NCBI GenBank assembly: GCA_947568835.1
Contig: OX387611.1
Span: forward strand, 2,050,001-2,114,000
DNA length: 64,000 bases
Source: Protonemura montana
Lineage: Eukaryota > Arthropoda > Insecta > Plecoptera > Nemouridae
Reading direction: 5' to 3'
How positions within the stretch are numbered: the stretch's first letter is position 1; each line of letters opens with the position of its first letter. Below are positions 11,114 through 22,300 of the stretch, one piece after another. The notes under the pieces were generated by a model, which was not told the DNA's origin, did not search any database, and saw only the letters and a list, made by a program, of their open reading frames with translations. The position numbers were made by a program, and so were the translations under genes.

Positions 11114-13087
11114 TTAATCTTTGCGGTCCAAAAGGTTCTTCCAAAATTCTTTAACTGCTGTCAGTGAGGTTAGAAAATGCTCTTCCTGCTGCTGGATCAT
11201 TATTTTGAAATGTTCTTCCCTCTGCTGGAGTTGTTGTTGCTGGAGCTCCAGCTGCTGCTGCTGGTTCCGCTCCTGCATTTCCAATTTTCTCTCTTGCAGA
11301 AGCAGTTGCCGCTCCTGCATGGCCATGGCTCGCTGCTGGTTGCTAGCCAACAAGTCCGCAGTGGCCGATGTAACAGGGGCAGCATTGCGGCTACCTGGAG
11401 AAATGAATGCAATGCTAGAATAATTGTGTCCATAAGCACTTCGTACCTACCTATATATTTATTGATTGGCAGAACAAAAACTCACTGGCATTAGCAACCT
11501 TTGGCGAACTGGCATGTGCACGAGAGCTCATGGCAGCCTGAGTAGGCACGGCGAGATCGGGCGAGCTTGGAGATGCAACGCGAGCTAGAACCAAGAAAGC
11601 AACGTTAATTGTGAACATTTTGCATTACATTATATGAACCTACTTAGATCTAGCTTTGCAGAAACTCACCGGTAATTGCCGGTGGAGGCATCCAGGAGGC
11701 TTGATGACCGGGTGGAACAGAGCGACCTACAACGAAAGAAGCAGAAATCATCGGTTTTAACATTTATTTTAATAAGTGCACAATAATATAACTTAGATTT
11801 AAAAGCTTTGTACTACTCACTGGCTTCGGCAACCACTCTGGAGGTCGAGGCAAGCGGCAGAAACATCGCTGGGCCCGGAGTTGAGATGCAAGCTAGAACC
11901 AAGGCAAGCAGTTGTAGGCATATTACACTAAAATTAACATGTTTGGTAGAAACTCACAGGTATCGGCTCTTGTAATCGTGGCTGATGGTGGCACTGCTGA
12001 CTGTCCAGATGGTAGAAGGAAACGTGCTAGAAGGTAGTTAGTACCATTGGTTTTAACATTTGTTCAAAGTAGGGGAAATTATTACTTGGATTTGTAGGCT
12101 TTGTGAAAACTCACCAGCATTGGCTATCCTTCTAGGGGTTGCAGGAAGCAGCTGGCAAGCAGGCAGCTTTGGTGATGCAATCACCACAACCAAGTAAATG
12201 GGCATGTTTTAGCTATAATCGTTGGATGTTATGTAGGTACCTAGTATTGAAATATGTTCATAGTATGCTTTTACGACATTGCTACCTTTTTTGGCCTGCG
12301 TTACGGGCATCAAGCTGTCCAGCATTGCCCGGCGCATGTCGGCCTCTTCTAGTTCTTCATCCTCCAAGTCTATCCAAACATTCTGGTGAAAGAAAAAAAT
12401 GTAGTTTAACTTTGGGTATGTTTGTGACAAGTAGAAGGATACGTATGTAGGCAGTATGCCAAGCTACTTACGGCAGAAACCTCGACTTCCTCCGCTACCG
12501 AAGGGAAGCCAACCTCCTCGGCTCCTTCTGCGTCACCGAAGATTAGGGTGTTGCCTTCGATGGCGCAGACTCGCTCTTGGAGGGTGCTCGGCCGCCGAAC
12601 CACTTCGGTGTTACCCGTAGCAGCATGGCTCTTGCGGGCAGTCGCCGCGACTTTCTTTGCGGCCGCTTTTATGTCTCCCCATGACTGAAATTTTTGTAGG
12701 TTGTCATTGCGGTGCTCGATTGTTCCAATAAATTTTCAGTGACAGTCATTTTGCTGTGCTATGTTTTTTTTAAACCTTTCCCACCAGTATTACACTAATC
12801 ACATTTCCTATTAGAATAATATATTTGAAAGCAATTGCTGTGGTTATTTATAGCTAAATATTTATTTAATGCTTGCCAGCCATGCTTACCCTCTTCCACT
12901 GCGCTGCAGTTTTCCTTGCACCGACGCAAGCATGGAGGCTGGTGATTAATTGCTCCCACAACGCCTGCTGGTCGATGAAGGTGAAGTCGGGTGTCGCTTT
13001 ATTTCTAATTATCCGAGGGTTCTCTTCAATAAATTGAACCATTATTAGCTTTTGCTCTTCGGTGATATTCTTGTGGGCGGCTATCAT
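11114..13087 (-). CDS. Harbinger accessory protein, SANT/Myb-like DNA-binding
   Basis: The gene starts at MIAAHKNITEEQKLIM (13087). Likely exons are 13087-12890, 12684-12472 and about 12382-12287, followed by several short exons between 12176 and 11400, and a last exon of about 11400-11114 ending in stop. Exons 1 and 2 form a trihelix/SANT-like domain (ALWEQLITSLHA, TAAQWKRV, SWGDIKAAAKKVAA). The middle is acidic, then Ala/Pro/Ser-rich. The last exon codes for a Gln- and Glu-rich helix (MQERQLLLQERKLEMQER) that may form a coiled coil. In the family this protein binds the transposon ends and brings in the transposase. The first two and last exons are well supported; the small middle exons are uncertain and no full join was verified. 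Confidence 0.65.
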
Positions 13088-13348
13088 GAAATTTGAAATG
13101 TTCGCAATTTTACTGACGAATGCAAAGACTTCTTCCCATTGGCTGGTTGTGCCGGATGCCGTGCCGATTGTCGTGCGTATAGACGCGTAGGACGAGTTTT
13201 ACCGAGCATTTCCGAACTAACAACTAGAACGAGATGGTGACTTTCGTAATCGTAACGTTTTCGTCCAGACTCGCGGATTCGTTTTTTCAAATCCGTTCAC
13301 GACATTGGGAAACGGAATACGGACAGTTTCGAGACTCGCCACCCAGGT

Positions 13349-13929
13349 AAGGTCAAGAGTGAGACGGCGAGATGACGAATGACAACCTCGACAAGGGTTG
13401 TTACATCTTGTGACTATTTTTCTCCTCACGGCCAGTGAGAAACGCACTTGTTGCGTAGTACGAGAGCGGTCATCTTGACGCTGAAGAACGCGTTCCAGTA
13501 TTCTGCAAACGCACCGATGTACCTGTCGACAATTTCACACACTTGCTTTGATTTCAGTTTATTTGTCATTTCCACACTTCATCGTGGCCAGGTTGACCAT
13601 TTCCTCAACTCCTAGTCGATACAACGGGCATGGCATCTTCCAGTCGACTTTTAAGAGCTGGTCGTCCTTGCTGATCGGCCATAAGACCCTCACAGAGTTT
13701 GCCACAATCCCATCTGTTTAACAGTGTTAAACGGGAGCTGAACATGCGACTTTTTTGGGATTGACGGAGACCCGTTGAGCTAGTGATCAATAATTTTACT
13801 GGGATTTCCAGAGATCAAAGAAAAAAATGTAGGCATTTTTTGAGTTTTTATATTTCACATGAAGCCAACTGATTTGCCTAGAAACACAGGAAGACGATTT
13901 TTTTATTATTATTATGAACACTATAACCG
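13349..13929. other. Gap right of the Harbinger element
   Basis: About 0.6 kb with no convincing gene. A stretch near 13480-13540 (gaagaacgcgttccag, gcaccgatgtacctg) resembles OR exon 5 read on the minus strand. It is short and decayed, so it could be a relic of another OR copy. I see nothing else here. Confidence 0.3.
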
Positions 13930-14055
13930 TCTCAAGTCCCCAAGTCTCGAGTCCGCGTTTGGGCATCAATTTTTGAGACGGTAGTAGTGTTCATAAAAAC
14001 AAAATACCCCGCGCATTGCAAGCGTTTGCAATTTAAATCAGATTTGATCTAAAAA
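13930..14055 (+). repeat. tRNA-derived SINE, 3' part only
   Basis: The sequence runs from cgcgtttgggcatcaatttt through tgagacggtagtagtgttca to gcattgcaagcgtttgcaat, matching the tail of the SINE copies at 7.8, 15.4 and 58 kb. The tRNA-like head is missing. Confidence 0.6.
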
Positions 14056-14929
14056 CAAGAAGACGACATTTTTTGTATTTATTTGAAATTCCAAAACATA
14101 AAGTTCCCGTTCTAGATACGATCGACGTTTGTAGGGACAGTAAACACACTTGCTCGGTCGACCAAATTCATCTCGCTATCATCACAGAAACTACGTTGCA
14201 TTTCAAAGACTAGGAATTTTTGAGTGGGTTTGAGTTACGACAGCTTTTGCGTCAAAAGCTAAAAATACAAATGCCAAATAATTGACAAAAACCACTGAAC
14301 ACTTTCACTTCCGGGAATCATTCCAGGAAAAAATCCTAGGCTCTAGGATGTCTAGCTTTTGTCATCACAGCCTAGAGAAATATGTTTATTATATTGTTTA
14401 AAAAATTGGTTTCCCTATCTCTGGCCATGACTATATTCAGAAGGCAGACTTTCAAAACTTTGTAAAACTGCAATTAACTGCGTTTATCTAAGTGCAATTT
14501 AATAAAAAGCAAAAATATTGGAAAATTTATTTTCTGCAAATTTTGTCATCTTTCATATTCGACAAAAAAAAGTGCCCTCTCTTGTGCATGTATCGTTTGT
14601 GTGGAACGATATTGATTAAAGGACTATCCGAACATCTCCGCAGTATTAGTACAGGTAGGACAAGCTGGTAAATCTTGAAGCTGCCTTTTGTTGCCAACCT
14701 GTTATTAGGTGTATAAATGGCACCGTTTTAAACGGACCGTATCGTATTGTTCCTTTATTTCAATTTTTCCGAAGAAAACACTTATAGTACATATTATGAT
14801 ATATTATGTAAGAGCATGGAGACAAGTCTAAAATTGTATATTTATATACATTGGTATTTTCAGTTAAAATCATCGTCACATCCATTCTAGCAATAAAATA
14901 CCTATTCAGTAGTTACAAATAAAATTAAT
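14056..14929. other. Non-coding stretch
   Basis: AT-rich sequence with no open frame of note and no recognised repeat. I see nothing in it that I can assign. Confidence 0.3.
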
Positions 14930-15271
14930 TGATGCTTCGAATTCGTCTTGATGTTTAAAATGCATGGTTCGCTTGCAAGCTTGTCTATTGGGGTTTCTGA
15001 TTTTGATATGCTCAGGTAAATTGCTAAAAATCTTTGCTGCTATGCTTAATGGTGTTCTTTCTGTGATTGTCAGTCATGTTCTCGGTTGTCGGTAATTGTT
15101 GCCTCTTCTCGTATTAAAATCATGAACATCACATTGCTTTTTAAAACATTCAGAATTGTCAAATAGAAATAAAACTAAATCTAGGATATAAAGACATGTC
15201 AAAGTTAAAATCTTGAAATTTATAAATAACGGTTTACATGTTTGTCTAATTCCTGTACAACTGATTATCAC
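14930..15271 (-). mobile_element. Decayed C-terminal piece of a non-LTR reverse transcriptase
   Basis: On the minus strand the frame from 15271 includes CKPLFINFKILTLTCLYILD and HDFNTRRG, the post-RT region also found in the 1.6 kb and 61.5 kb copies (RPLFKKF, CLYIF, NTR). After a frameshift it continues as TPLSIAAKIFSNLPEHIK, equivalent to the KLYNALPTQIK part of the other copies. Only this tail remains, with at least one frameshift. Confidence 0.65.
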
Positions 15272-15394
15272 AGTTGATCATATTTGAATGCCTCCTGCAA
15301 CCGAGTCGGTAGGAACAGTTCCTTTACACGCAATTTCGACCAACACATCTATGTTGTGTCCTATGATGTGTCATTCTAGTGTCCTAGAATGTTG

Positions 15395-15655
15395 ATATTA
15401 GGAATACTAATAAACTCTCAAAGATTGGTGCCCAAACGGGGACTTGAACCCCGATCTCCACCTGTCGCGGTAGTTGCTCTAACCAATTGAGCTACTTGGA
15501 CACATAATTTTTAAAGGATTTTAATGCATTTGTTGAGAGTGACGGATCTCCAAGGAGGCTGTGAACACTCGCAGACACTCTGATTTTAGTAACGCTATAC
15601 CACGTCCCAACAATTCAATCTCTAGTAACTCCAATTTTACGTTGAATGCGTTTAA
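15395..15655 (-). repeat. tRNA-derived SINE, best-preserved copy
   Basis: The minus strand reads a nearly complete tRNA-like unit (about 15505-15428): A box tagctcaattggttagagca, then aggtggagatc, B box ggttcaagtcc, with arms able to pair at both ends. The anticodon arm does not close as a regular 5-bp stem with a 7-base loop. A body and tail shared with copies at 7.9, 57.7 and 58.2 kb flank it on both sides. These points favour a SINE over a working tRNA gene. Confidence 0.7.
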
Positions 15656-17235
15656 ATTATGTAAAATTATGTTAACACGCGACGCACAACGTTATATAGC
15701 GGCGACAGCCAAGAAGGTGGAAAAATAAAAACACATCCCAATTTACGGAATGTTTCGAGGAACATGACAGTCCTTGAAACGGTGACCGACAAAAAGGAAG
15801 GGAAAAACATGCAAGGTAAAGAATAACAAAGTATACGTCGAAGAATGTATTTATGATTGCCAGCAGGCCGGGAATTATTAATTGTTTGACATATTCAATG
15901 TTACACGAATCAGCTTCATCAAAGTTTAAATTTGTTCAACATTTGGTTTTCTTTCCAGAAATAACACTGGTGACGCAAGACATTCGAAACATTGCGTCCA
16001 AAATATCATAAAATATTAATTCACACATTGAGACTCTTTTTATTTCATGATCAATATCTGGTCGTACCAAAAAGCACCTGATGTTTGTTGTGCTGGATAT
16101 GGAAACAGACTCGCCCGATGACACAGGATATGGAGGCACGCCATTAGAGCATGGACCTTCATGACAGAACTGGCATCTGCTAGCTGTTCGAGTGACTGAG
16201 ATTTTGCTCCAACACAGCGCCATTTTGGACATCTGTCACCACCTACATGTATTGTCTCTGGAATGCCAGGACCTCGATTTGACTTTATTTTATTTATGGT
16301 GCTAATAATAAAAACCTACTGATTTTTGTAAATTTCGAGCTTCTGCTCGAGGATCGCGACTAGAATTTAAGAACATAAGTTTAATTTGACAGATCTTGAG
16401 GTGTCACAAATGGCTACCAATGTGCGGCCTAATTTAGTCGCTGCCCCTAATCTAGTTGCCAGTCCTTACCTACACATCCATGACTAGAGGCACTCTGGTA
16501 GACACTAAGGCGCAAGTCTGTTTTACAACACGTGCTTTGTATGTGATTCCAAAGATTAAAAAAGGAGAGATTAACAAATTGCTTCATCTCACCGATGTTA
16601 ATACTTTTCAACTTACCTATGCCCTTGCTGAGTTCCTTTGTCTCTAACGTGTTTACCCATTCCGGTGCTTAGAACAAATTTTCAATTTAAATTTGTCACG
16701 TTTGATCGATTTGATTAATTATCGTGTTTAACGACGCACTGTCCAGTCACGTTAAAAAAATGTGTGGAAACACCGCATTAAATTTCAGACTGTTTTATAC
16801 AAAAAAAAAATCAGCCCTAAGTGCCGGTTTGTTGGTTGCTCGTTAAAAATGAACTAAAAACATTTTCTGGTTGGCTGCTGACAAGCAAAACATTTTAAAA
16901 GACAGATCTTAATAATAATAATAATTCTTATAATTATTTGGTTTTATTGTTCGGTTCGATCATAGTACATGATATGAACTCGTCATGGCTTAAAATATAG
17001 AATGTGATTCTAACAGATTACATCGGAAAGTACATATTTCGGTTTTACAATATAATGCTATACAATGCACGGATAATTCTCTTATCTGCTATGATATTGT
17101 AGAAATGTATCCACAGAATAAAAACATTGTTCCATCAAGTGTCGTTTTAATGAGTGTTTAAAATTTCTCATGTCCATTTTAATTACCTCTAGTTAAAAGT
17201 TTTAAAACTGAAAGCCAGCATATGCTGGGGTCCTA
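15656..17235. other. Intergenic stretch with OR-flank-like fragments
   Basis: Near 15680-15920 short blocks (gcggcgacag followed by an aag-rich run, and tgccagcaggccggg) resemble the duplicated 5' flank of the OR genes. The rest, about 1.3 kb, holds only short open frames without recognisable motifs and an AATAAT run at about 16908-16924. No gene is called. Confidence 0.35.
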
Positions 17236-18800
17236 GTAGTAGTAGTAGTAGTTTATTGTCATTTTACCATAAAACATACAAAGATGCTGGTTTACAGACA
17301 AACATTAAATGCATTAATATTGTAAATATAAAATTGTAGACATAAAATTGTAAAATTGTAAATATAAAAATCTAAATCCATAGTCACAGTTTTTGCACAG
17401 CTCGTCAGGTATAGCTAATACTTATTCTAAGCAGTCAATGAACTCTTTGACGCTGTAGCATGCTTTATCCATCAATAACAGTTTTATTCTCTCTTTGAAC
17501 ATATTTGTTGATGCTGCATGCTTAATATTTATTGGGAGTTTGTTAAAAATCTTGATTCCCATCTGTTCAGGTGACAGTTGCATAGTTGACATTTTGCATA
17601 AACTAACATTCAAGTTGTCTCCATTTCGGGTGAAATGTTGATGACTATCTTTAACTTTCTGCAGTCCGTCATATTGTATTTTAATTTGCACTGTTATTTG
17701 TAATATGTATAAACTATATAATGTAAATATATTTACATTACAACATATACATACTACAACATATGTAGTACGTATGTACCTGTCTAAAAGGTTTTGCCAC
17801 GTCCTTATTTCTAGTGTCGTGTAAAAATATGGCTTTATGATCTAGCTTATGGCTTAGGAGTAAAAATATGTAAATTGTTTTCCACTACGTATAGAACAAC
17901 ATCATAAATATATAAAGATGGCAGAGTCAAAATTTTAAAATGCTTGAACAAGGGCTTACATGAATCTGATCATACCTGGCTTTAGCCATGTACTTTAGCG
18001 CCCTCTTCTGCAATTTAAACAGGTGTTTGGCTTTAAGGTGGCTTCCCGGCCTAAATTGGCACCCCATAGCTTAGACGTGAATGGATATGTGCAAAATATA
18101 CAAGTTTTGCAGTTTCTACGTTTGCGACTTTTACAATACGTTTGAGGAGGTGGCATAGGGATCCTATCTTACTTCCCACCTTTTCTATGTGTATGCTCCA
18201 ATCCGAGCCATCACTCAACTGAATTCCTAAAAATGTCGTGTCAGAGCAGCGAGCAATACTTTTGCCATGCAGTCGAATGTACGCGCTTGCCTCTCGGGCG
18301 TGGGTGCTACCAGAATAATCTACAAATATGGTTTTAGCCTTGTTTATAACCAAGTCATTTGCTTGGCTCCATTCGTCCATGTCTCTCGTTGCTTTATTCG
18401 CCATTACTACCAACCTGTTGTGATCATTTGCAGTTATAATGTTAGTAGTATTATCGGCAAATAAGGTCAAAGATCCGCTCTAAATATGCCTCGGGAGATC
18501 GTTCGTGTACAGGATGAACAGCAGTGGCGAAATTACGGAGCCTTGGGGGATTCCAATGTTTACAGTAATTACTTGAGACTGGTATGTTAGGCGCTTTTGG
18601 GTTAATTGTACCGATTGTTTACGGTCTTTAAGGAAAGAAGCAATCCACTTATTGGCCGTACCAGTGATACCCATCATTGCTAATTTGTGCAGTAGACGTG
18701 GATGGGATAATGTGTCGAACGCCTTCGAGAAATCCGCAGAACCGCTGAATTCATTTGATGAGTTAAAGATGTTTGTGAGTTTGTCACCGTATTGTGGCAT
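17236..18800 (-). mobile_element. Decayed non-LTR retrotransposon (RT to 3' end)
   Basis: Three frame blocks on the minus strand follow in order. 18800-18480 has ADFSKAFDTLSHPRLL and GIPQGSVISP. 18470-18051 has FADNTTNIITAND, where the second catalytic Asp of FADD is Asn, and ETAKLVYFAHIHSRLSYG. 17691-17422 has IKIFNKLPINIKHA and ACYSVKEFIDCLE. A stop between the first two blocks and frame loss near 17700-18050 show it is dead. A short TAG/CTA repeat at about 17236-17251 marks the 3' end. It lies just beyond the 3' end of OR-2, and sequence right of about 18810 matches the OR-3 3' flank near 45550-45580. Confidence 0.8.
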
Positions 18801-19356
18801 TTTTTTATTATTTGAAAATGGTCAAGATAATTAAAGCTCAAACAAAATGCAGGATGGCAAAATGAAGGCACAGTTATATCAAACAAAATTAAATTTGTAT
18901 CTGTCAATATTTCTCCTTTGTTCAAAATTTGAACCGAGACTAACGGAGGTATACATTTATTAACTGTTTTTAAAGTTCTAAAAATTAGTGCCAGAATACT
19001 TACCACGTACTTAGTAATCACACAACTAAGTAGTTATTGCAACAATGTAATGTCTTTTTGCATTTTTCGCCTAAATTGACATGATTGACGTTTGCAAAAT
19101 GTCACTGACTTGGGGATCATGAAATCTGGAGACGAAACCACCTTAAGCTGCTGTTGGCAAATTTTTCCAGAAGAATCTTTATTATATAAATATATAGTTT
19201 AAATGTTGACGTCATTGCAGCCATTATTTCACCATAAAACACACACACACACACCCACAAATCTAATAGCTTATATGCCCTCCTAGTGTGTGATATTAAA
19301 ATGCCAGAGAGCTGCACGGTGGTGCTTGAAATGTTGCTGGCGATATGTGTCCTCGA
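18801..19356 (-). other. 3' flank of OR-2
   Basis: This 0.55 kb matches, in reverse, the sequence downstream of OR-3 (about 45019-45590) and of the orphan exon at 36.3 kb. It includes a short CA repeat at about 19236-19254. It probably contains the OR-2 3' UTR, but a polyadenylation site cannot be fixed. Confidence 0.5.
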
Positions 19357-22300
19357 CTAGAAGCTGCTCAACACCATGTAGGACTGGTAGGCTGAGTTGA
19401 TCACCTAGAACAACAGAGGAGCCAGCCAATCAGATGCTGCCATAGAAACCAACCAATGGCATTAACCACATCAACACATGCAAACATCTTCTCACGTTGT
19501 AGCTTTGTAATTGTTGAATTCAAATTTGATTTCAATTTAGGTTTTCACCCTACGAGTTCCATAAAGTTTGCTTTTTTAAACAATTTTCAGTGTAAACGGT
19601 ACGGCCTGCAATTTTCAGCAGGCCTATTTAGGAAATTTAAAACGTGGTAACATAAGATAGCAGAATTGTAAAGCCACGTCTGGCGATCTCAGCATCTCCA
19701 TGGCTACTAAACAATGAATCGACTGGATTAAGTGTTAATTTTTTGAATGTAGGCAACGACAAAGACTATTGTAAGAGACAAATAATGTACGTCATCATTT
19801 TCTGCAACAAGTGCAACTCACGTCTTTAAAAGTATCCATAGACAACGGAACGAATCCAGCAGCCGTGATGACAATCGGCTGGTTTGTCACGGACACCATG
19901 ATTCCCACGGACCTCTTGAAGCTCTTGCTGGCATCTGTCCATCCGCAGCCGTAGATGGACTCCTGAAGGAGCTCGGACTGCAAGGTTACCAACAAGGTGT
20001 GTACGTTTCCATGAAGCTCTTGAGCACCAAGGTACAGATTAGTTCAGCTGCTTTTGTAAAAGTGTCATTTGCAAGGAAATTGATATAAAACTTATGGCAT
20101 CGCGAACAGAATATAAGTTGTGCTGCTGAAGAGTGCCGACCACAGTCAGGTCGGCCGGTTTTTAAAATAGGTTTGTAGAATTTGACCCAAACTTGGTGAG
20201 TAAAATACAGTGTTTGTTATATACAAAACAGCCAAAATATATAATGACAATTAATTTGTTTTGAATATCACACCAGAAGAGATACGAGTTATATCAATCC
20301 TCAAATTCGAGCTCCACCAGAGCCCTCAGGCTGGAGGCGGCTGTGTAATGGGGCCAAAGAGGGCCAAACCACCAAGCAGAAGGAAATGTAATCCCGTTTA
20401 TCAGAAAGTGTCTTTATTGATGGTAAGATCATCTGGAGGCGCCACGAGCTCCATCTTACCTCCACGGTGACCTTCTGCGACAGGAAGCAGAATATCCCAA
20501 GCATCGAGTAGTACGTGCCGATCATGCCAGAGTGCACCAACAAACTAGCGCTGCCAGTTTTCTGAAACAAGGTCGGCAAACTCGATCAATTATTACCTTT
20601 ACGCCTCCTGTACTGGACACATGACTCGTACATGCCGCCGACATGAAATTCAATGTTAAAAAATATAGTTGGTCTAATCTTTATTTAAATTGCAGTGCAG
20701 ATCTTAAGGTACGAACATTCGAATGTTAATTTACTAAGAAGAGTTTCAAGCGCTAAGTTATTAAAGACTTTTGCAGAAACAAATGATTTAAAGATACAAT
20801 AATTCCACCTTTTTCCATGACAGAAAGATATTTGCATAAAAAATGTAAGTACATTGTAATGGACGGTGATTGGTTGGAAGGTGTTGAACGAACCATGGAC
20901 GATGACGTAAGAACCAGCACGCATTGCGCAAGGCAGACAACCATGTTGACACTGAAGATAGCGTTCCAGTGTTCTTCAAATGCACGGATGAATCTGCACG
21001 GAATGACACTTTCATTGGTTTCAATTTCTATGCCATGTCAGGGTAGGGTTTACCATTTCTCCAACTCGTAATTGAAGTTATTAAAAAGGCAACTTCCAAT
21101 GTCATGCAGTGAAATTCTGTGAAGACCTCGTTCATGATGTGATTTCTCGGCTACCGAACCGAGTGTGGTCTGGGTGGAATCTGCCATCCAACCCTATCTG
21201 ATTCAAGTTGGAGATTTTTTGAATTGCTGCCAAAATGCTGGTTGGCCATTCTAGAGCCGGGCCATCAATGCTCCATCCAGCACGACCTTAGCCCGACCAC
21301 AACCAATAATGGTTCTGCTACAACTGCTTCTTTCCAGTGACTATCTTCAGTAAAACTGTGTAGAATTTGTGGCTTTGTTCACCCATCACTATGTGATGAT
21401 CAATTTAAGCCCAGAAAGATTCTGATAATCTCACCGGCCTCGGTAATATCTGTTGCTATTGGTCAAAACCACACCGCGGTCGAAAAGACGGCAATTGTTC
21501 TCTCAGGGACTCAACTAAAATCAAACTGCGGCTTAGATGCGTTTAATTTTAACTCACTTCAACAGCTCGCAGTGGTGAGCAACATATCCTTTAAGTAAAT
21601 CTTCCATTTTCAGTTGAATTTCGATCTCTTCGGTACTTTCACATCCTGCGATCTCTTCCGGAATAATTTCTAAATTGTACGAAAAGAAGTAATTCATCAT
21701 TATAAATCTGCCTATTCGCCATTTTCAAGTGCGCAGCGTATTCATGAAGTGAGAGCTAAGTTTAAATTGAGAAGCGTAAAAAGCCTCACAATCGCTTCCA
21801 TCTTGGTAATCGGTTACCTTGACTGCTTTCCAAGTGTTCCAAGCTTTCATGTGTCCCTACCAAGCTAATGGCCACCAAAGAATTTTCCACCACATCTTGT
21901 TGTCCTTCTATTGACGTCAGACTCGCAGCACCAACTCCTGGTTTATCGCGCACCGCGGCCTCTGCAGAGAACTGAAGAGTGCCGAACTTGTGGTTCAAGA
22001 CCCTCAGTTGACCGCGCATGTTGAGGAACATGCAGAGGATCATCAGGTTGCAGCTGAATACCATAAACGTGGTGAGGACGAAGTTGGCGGTAAAGACAAC
22101 GCAGACAAGTTCGAATATGCCTGGTTTATTTGGGTCGAATAAGAAGACAAACCTGGAAAAATATCGACTTTTAGAAAACCCAAGGCAAGGTGGTTATTCG
22201 TTCTTTTGCTACGAGATGTCTCGACAGTCAATCCTCATGTTAAAAAAAAAGTGAGGACAAACACTTGTTTACTCTTGGCTCTTATTACTTGTAATTTAGG

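Larger units (their letters stand above)
8859..13348. mobile_element. PIF/Harbinger DNA transposon, about 4.5 kb, with both genes
   Basis: The ends are perfect 20-base terminal inverted repeats: acctgggtggcgagtctcga at 8859-8878 and its reverse complement at 13329-13348. Inside are the two genes expected of this superfamily, a DDE transposase gene on the plus strand and a SANT/Myb-like DNA-binding gene on the minus strand, arranged tail to tail. Family members usually duplicate a 3-base TWA target. The flanks here (gcc on the left, aag on the right) do not match, so the exact ends may lie a few bases away or the flank has mutated. The transposase carries one frameshift, so this copy is probably not autonomous now. 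Confidence 0.85.

Noticed and set aside
15428-15505. Functional tRNA gene on the minus strand
   Set aside because: The anticodon arm does not close properly and the unit lies in a repeated body also found at 7.9, 13.9, 57.7 and 58.2 kb; it is a SINE head.
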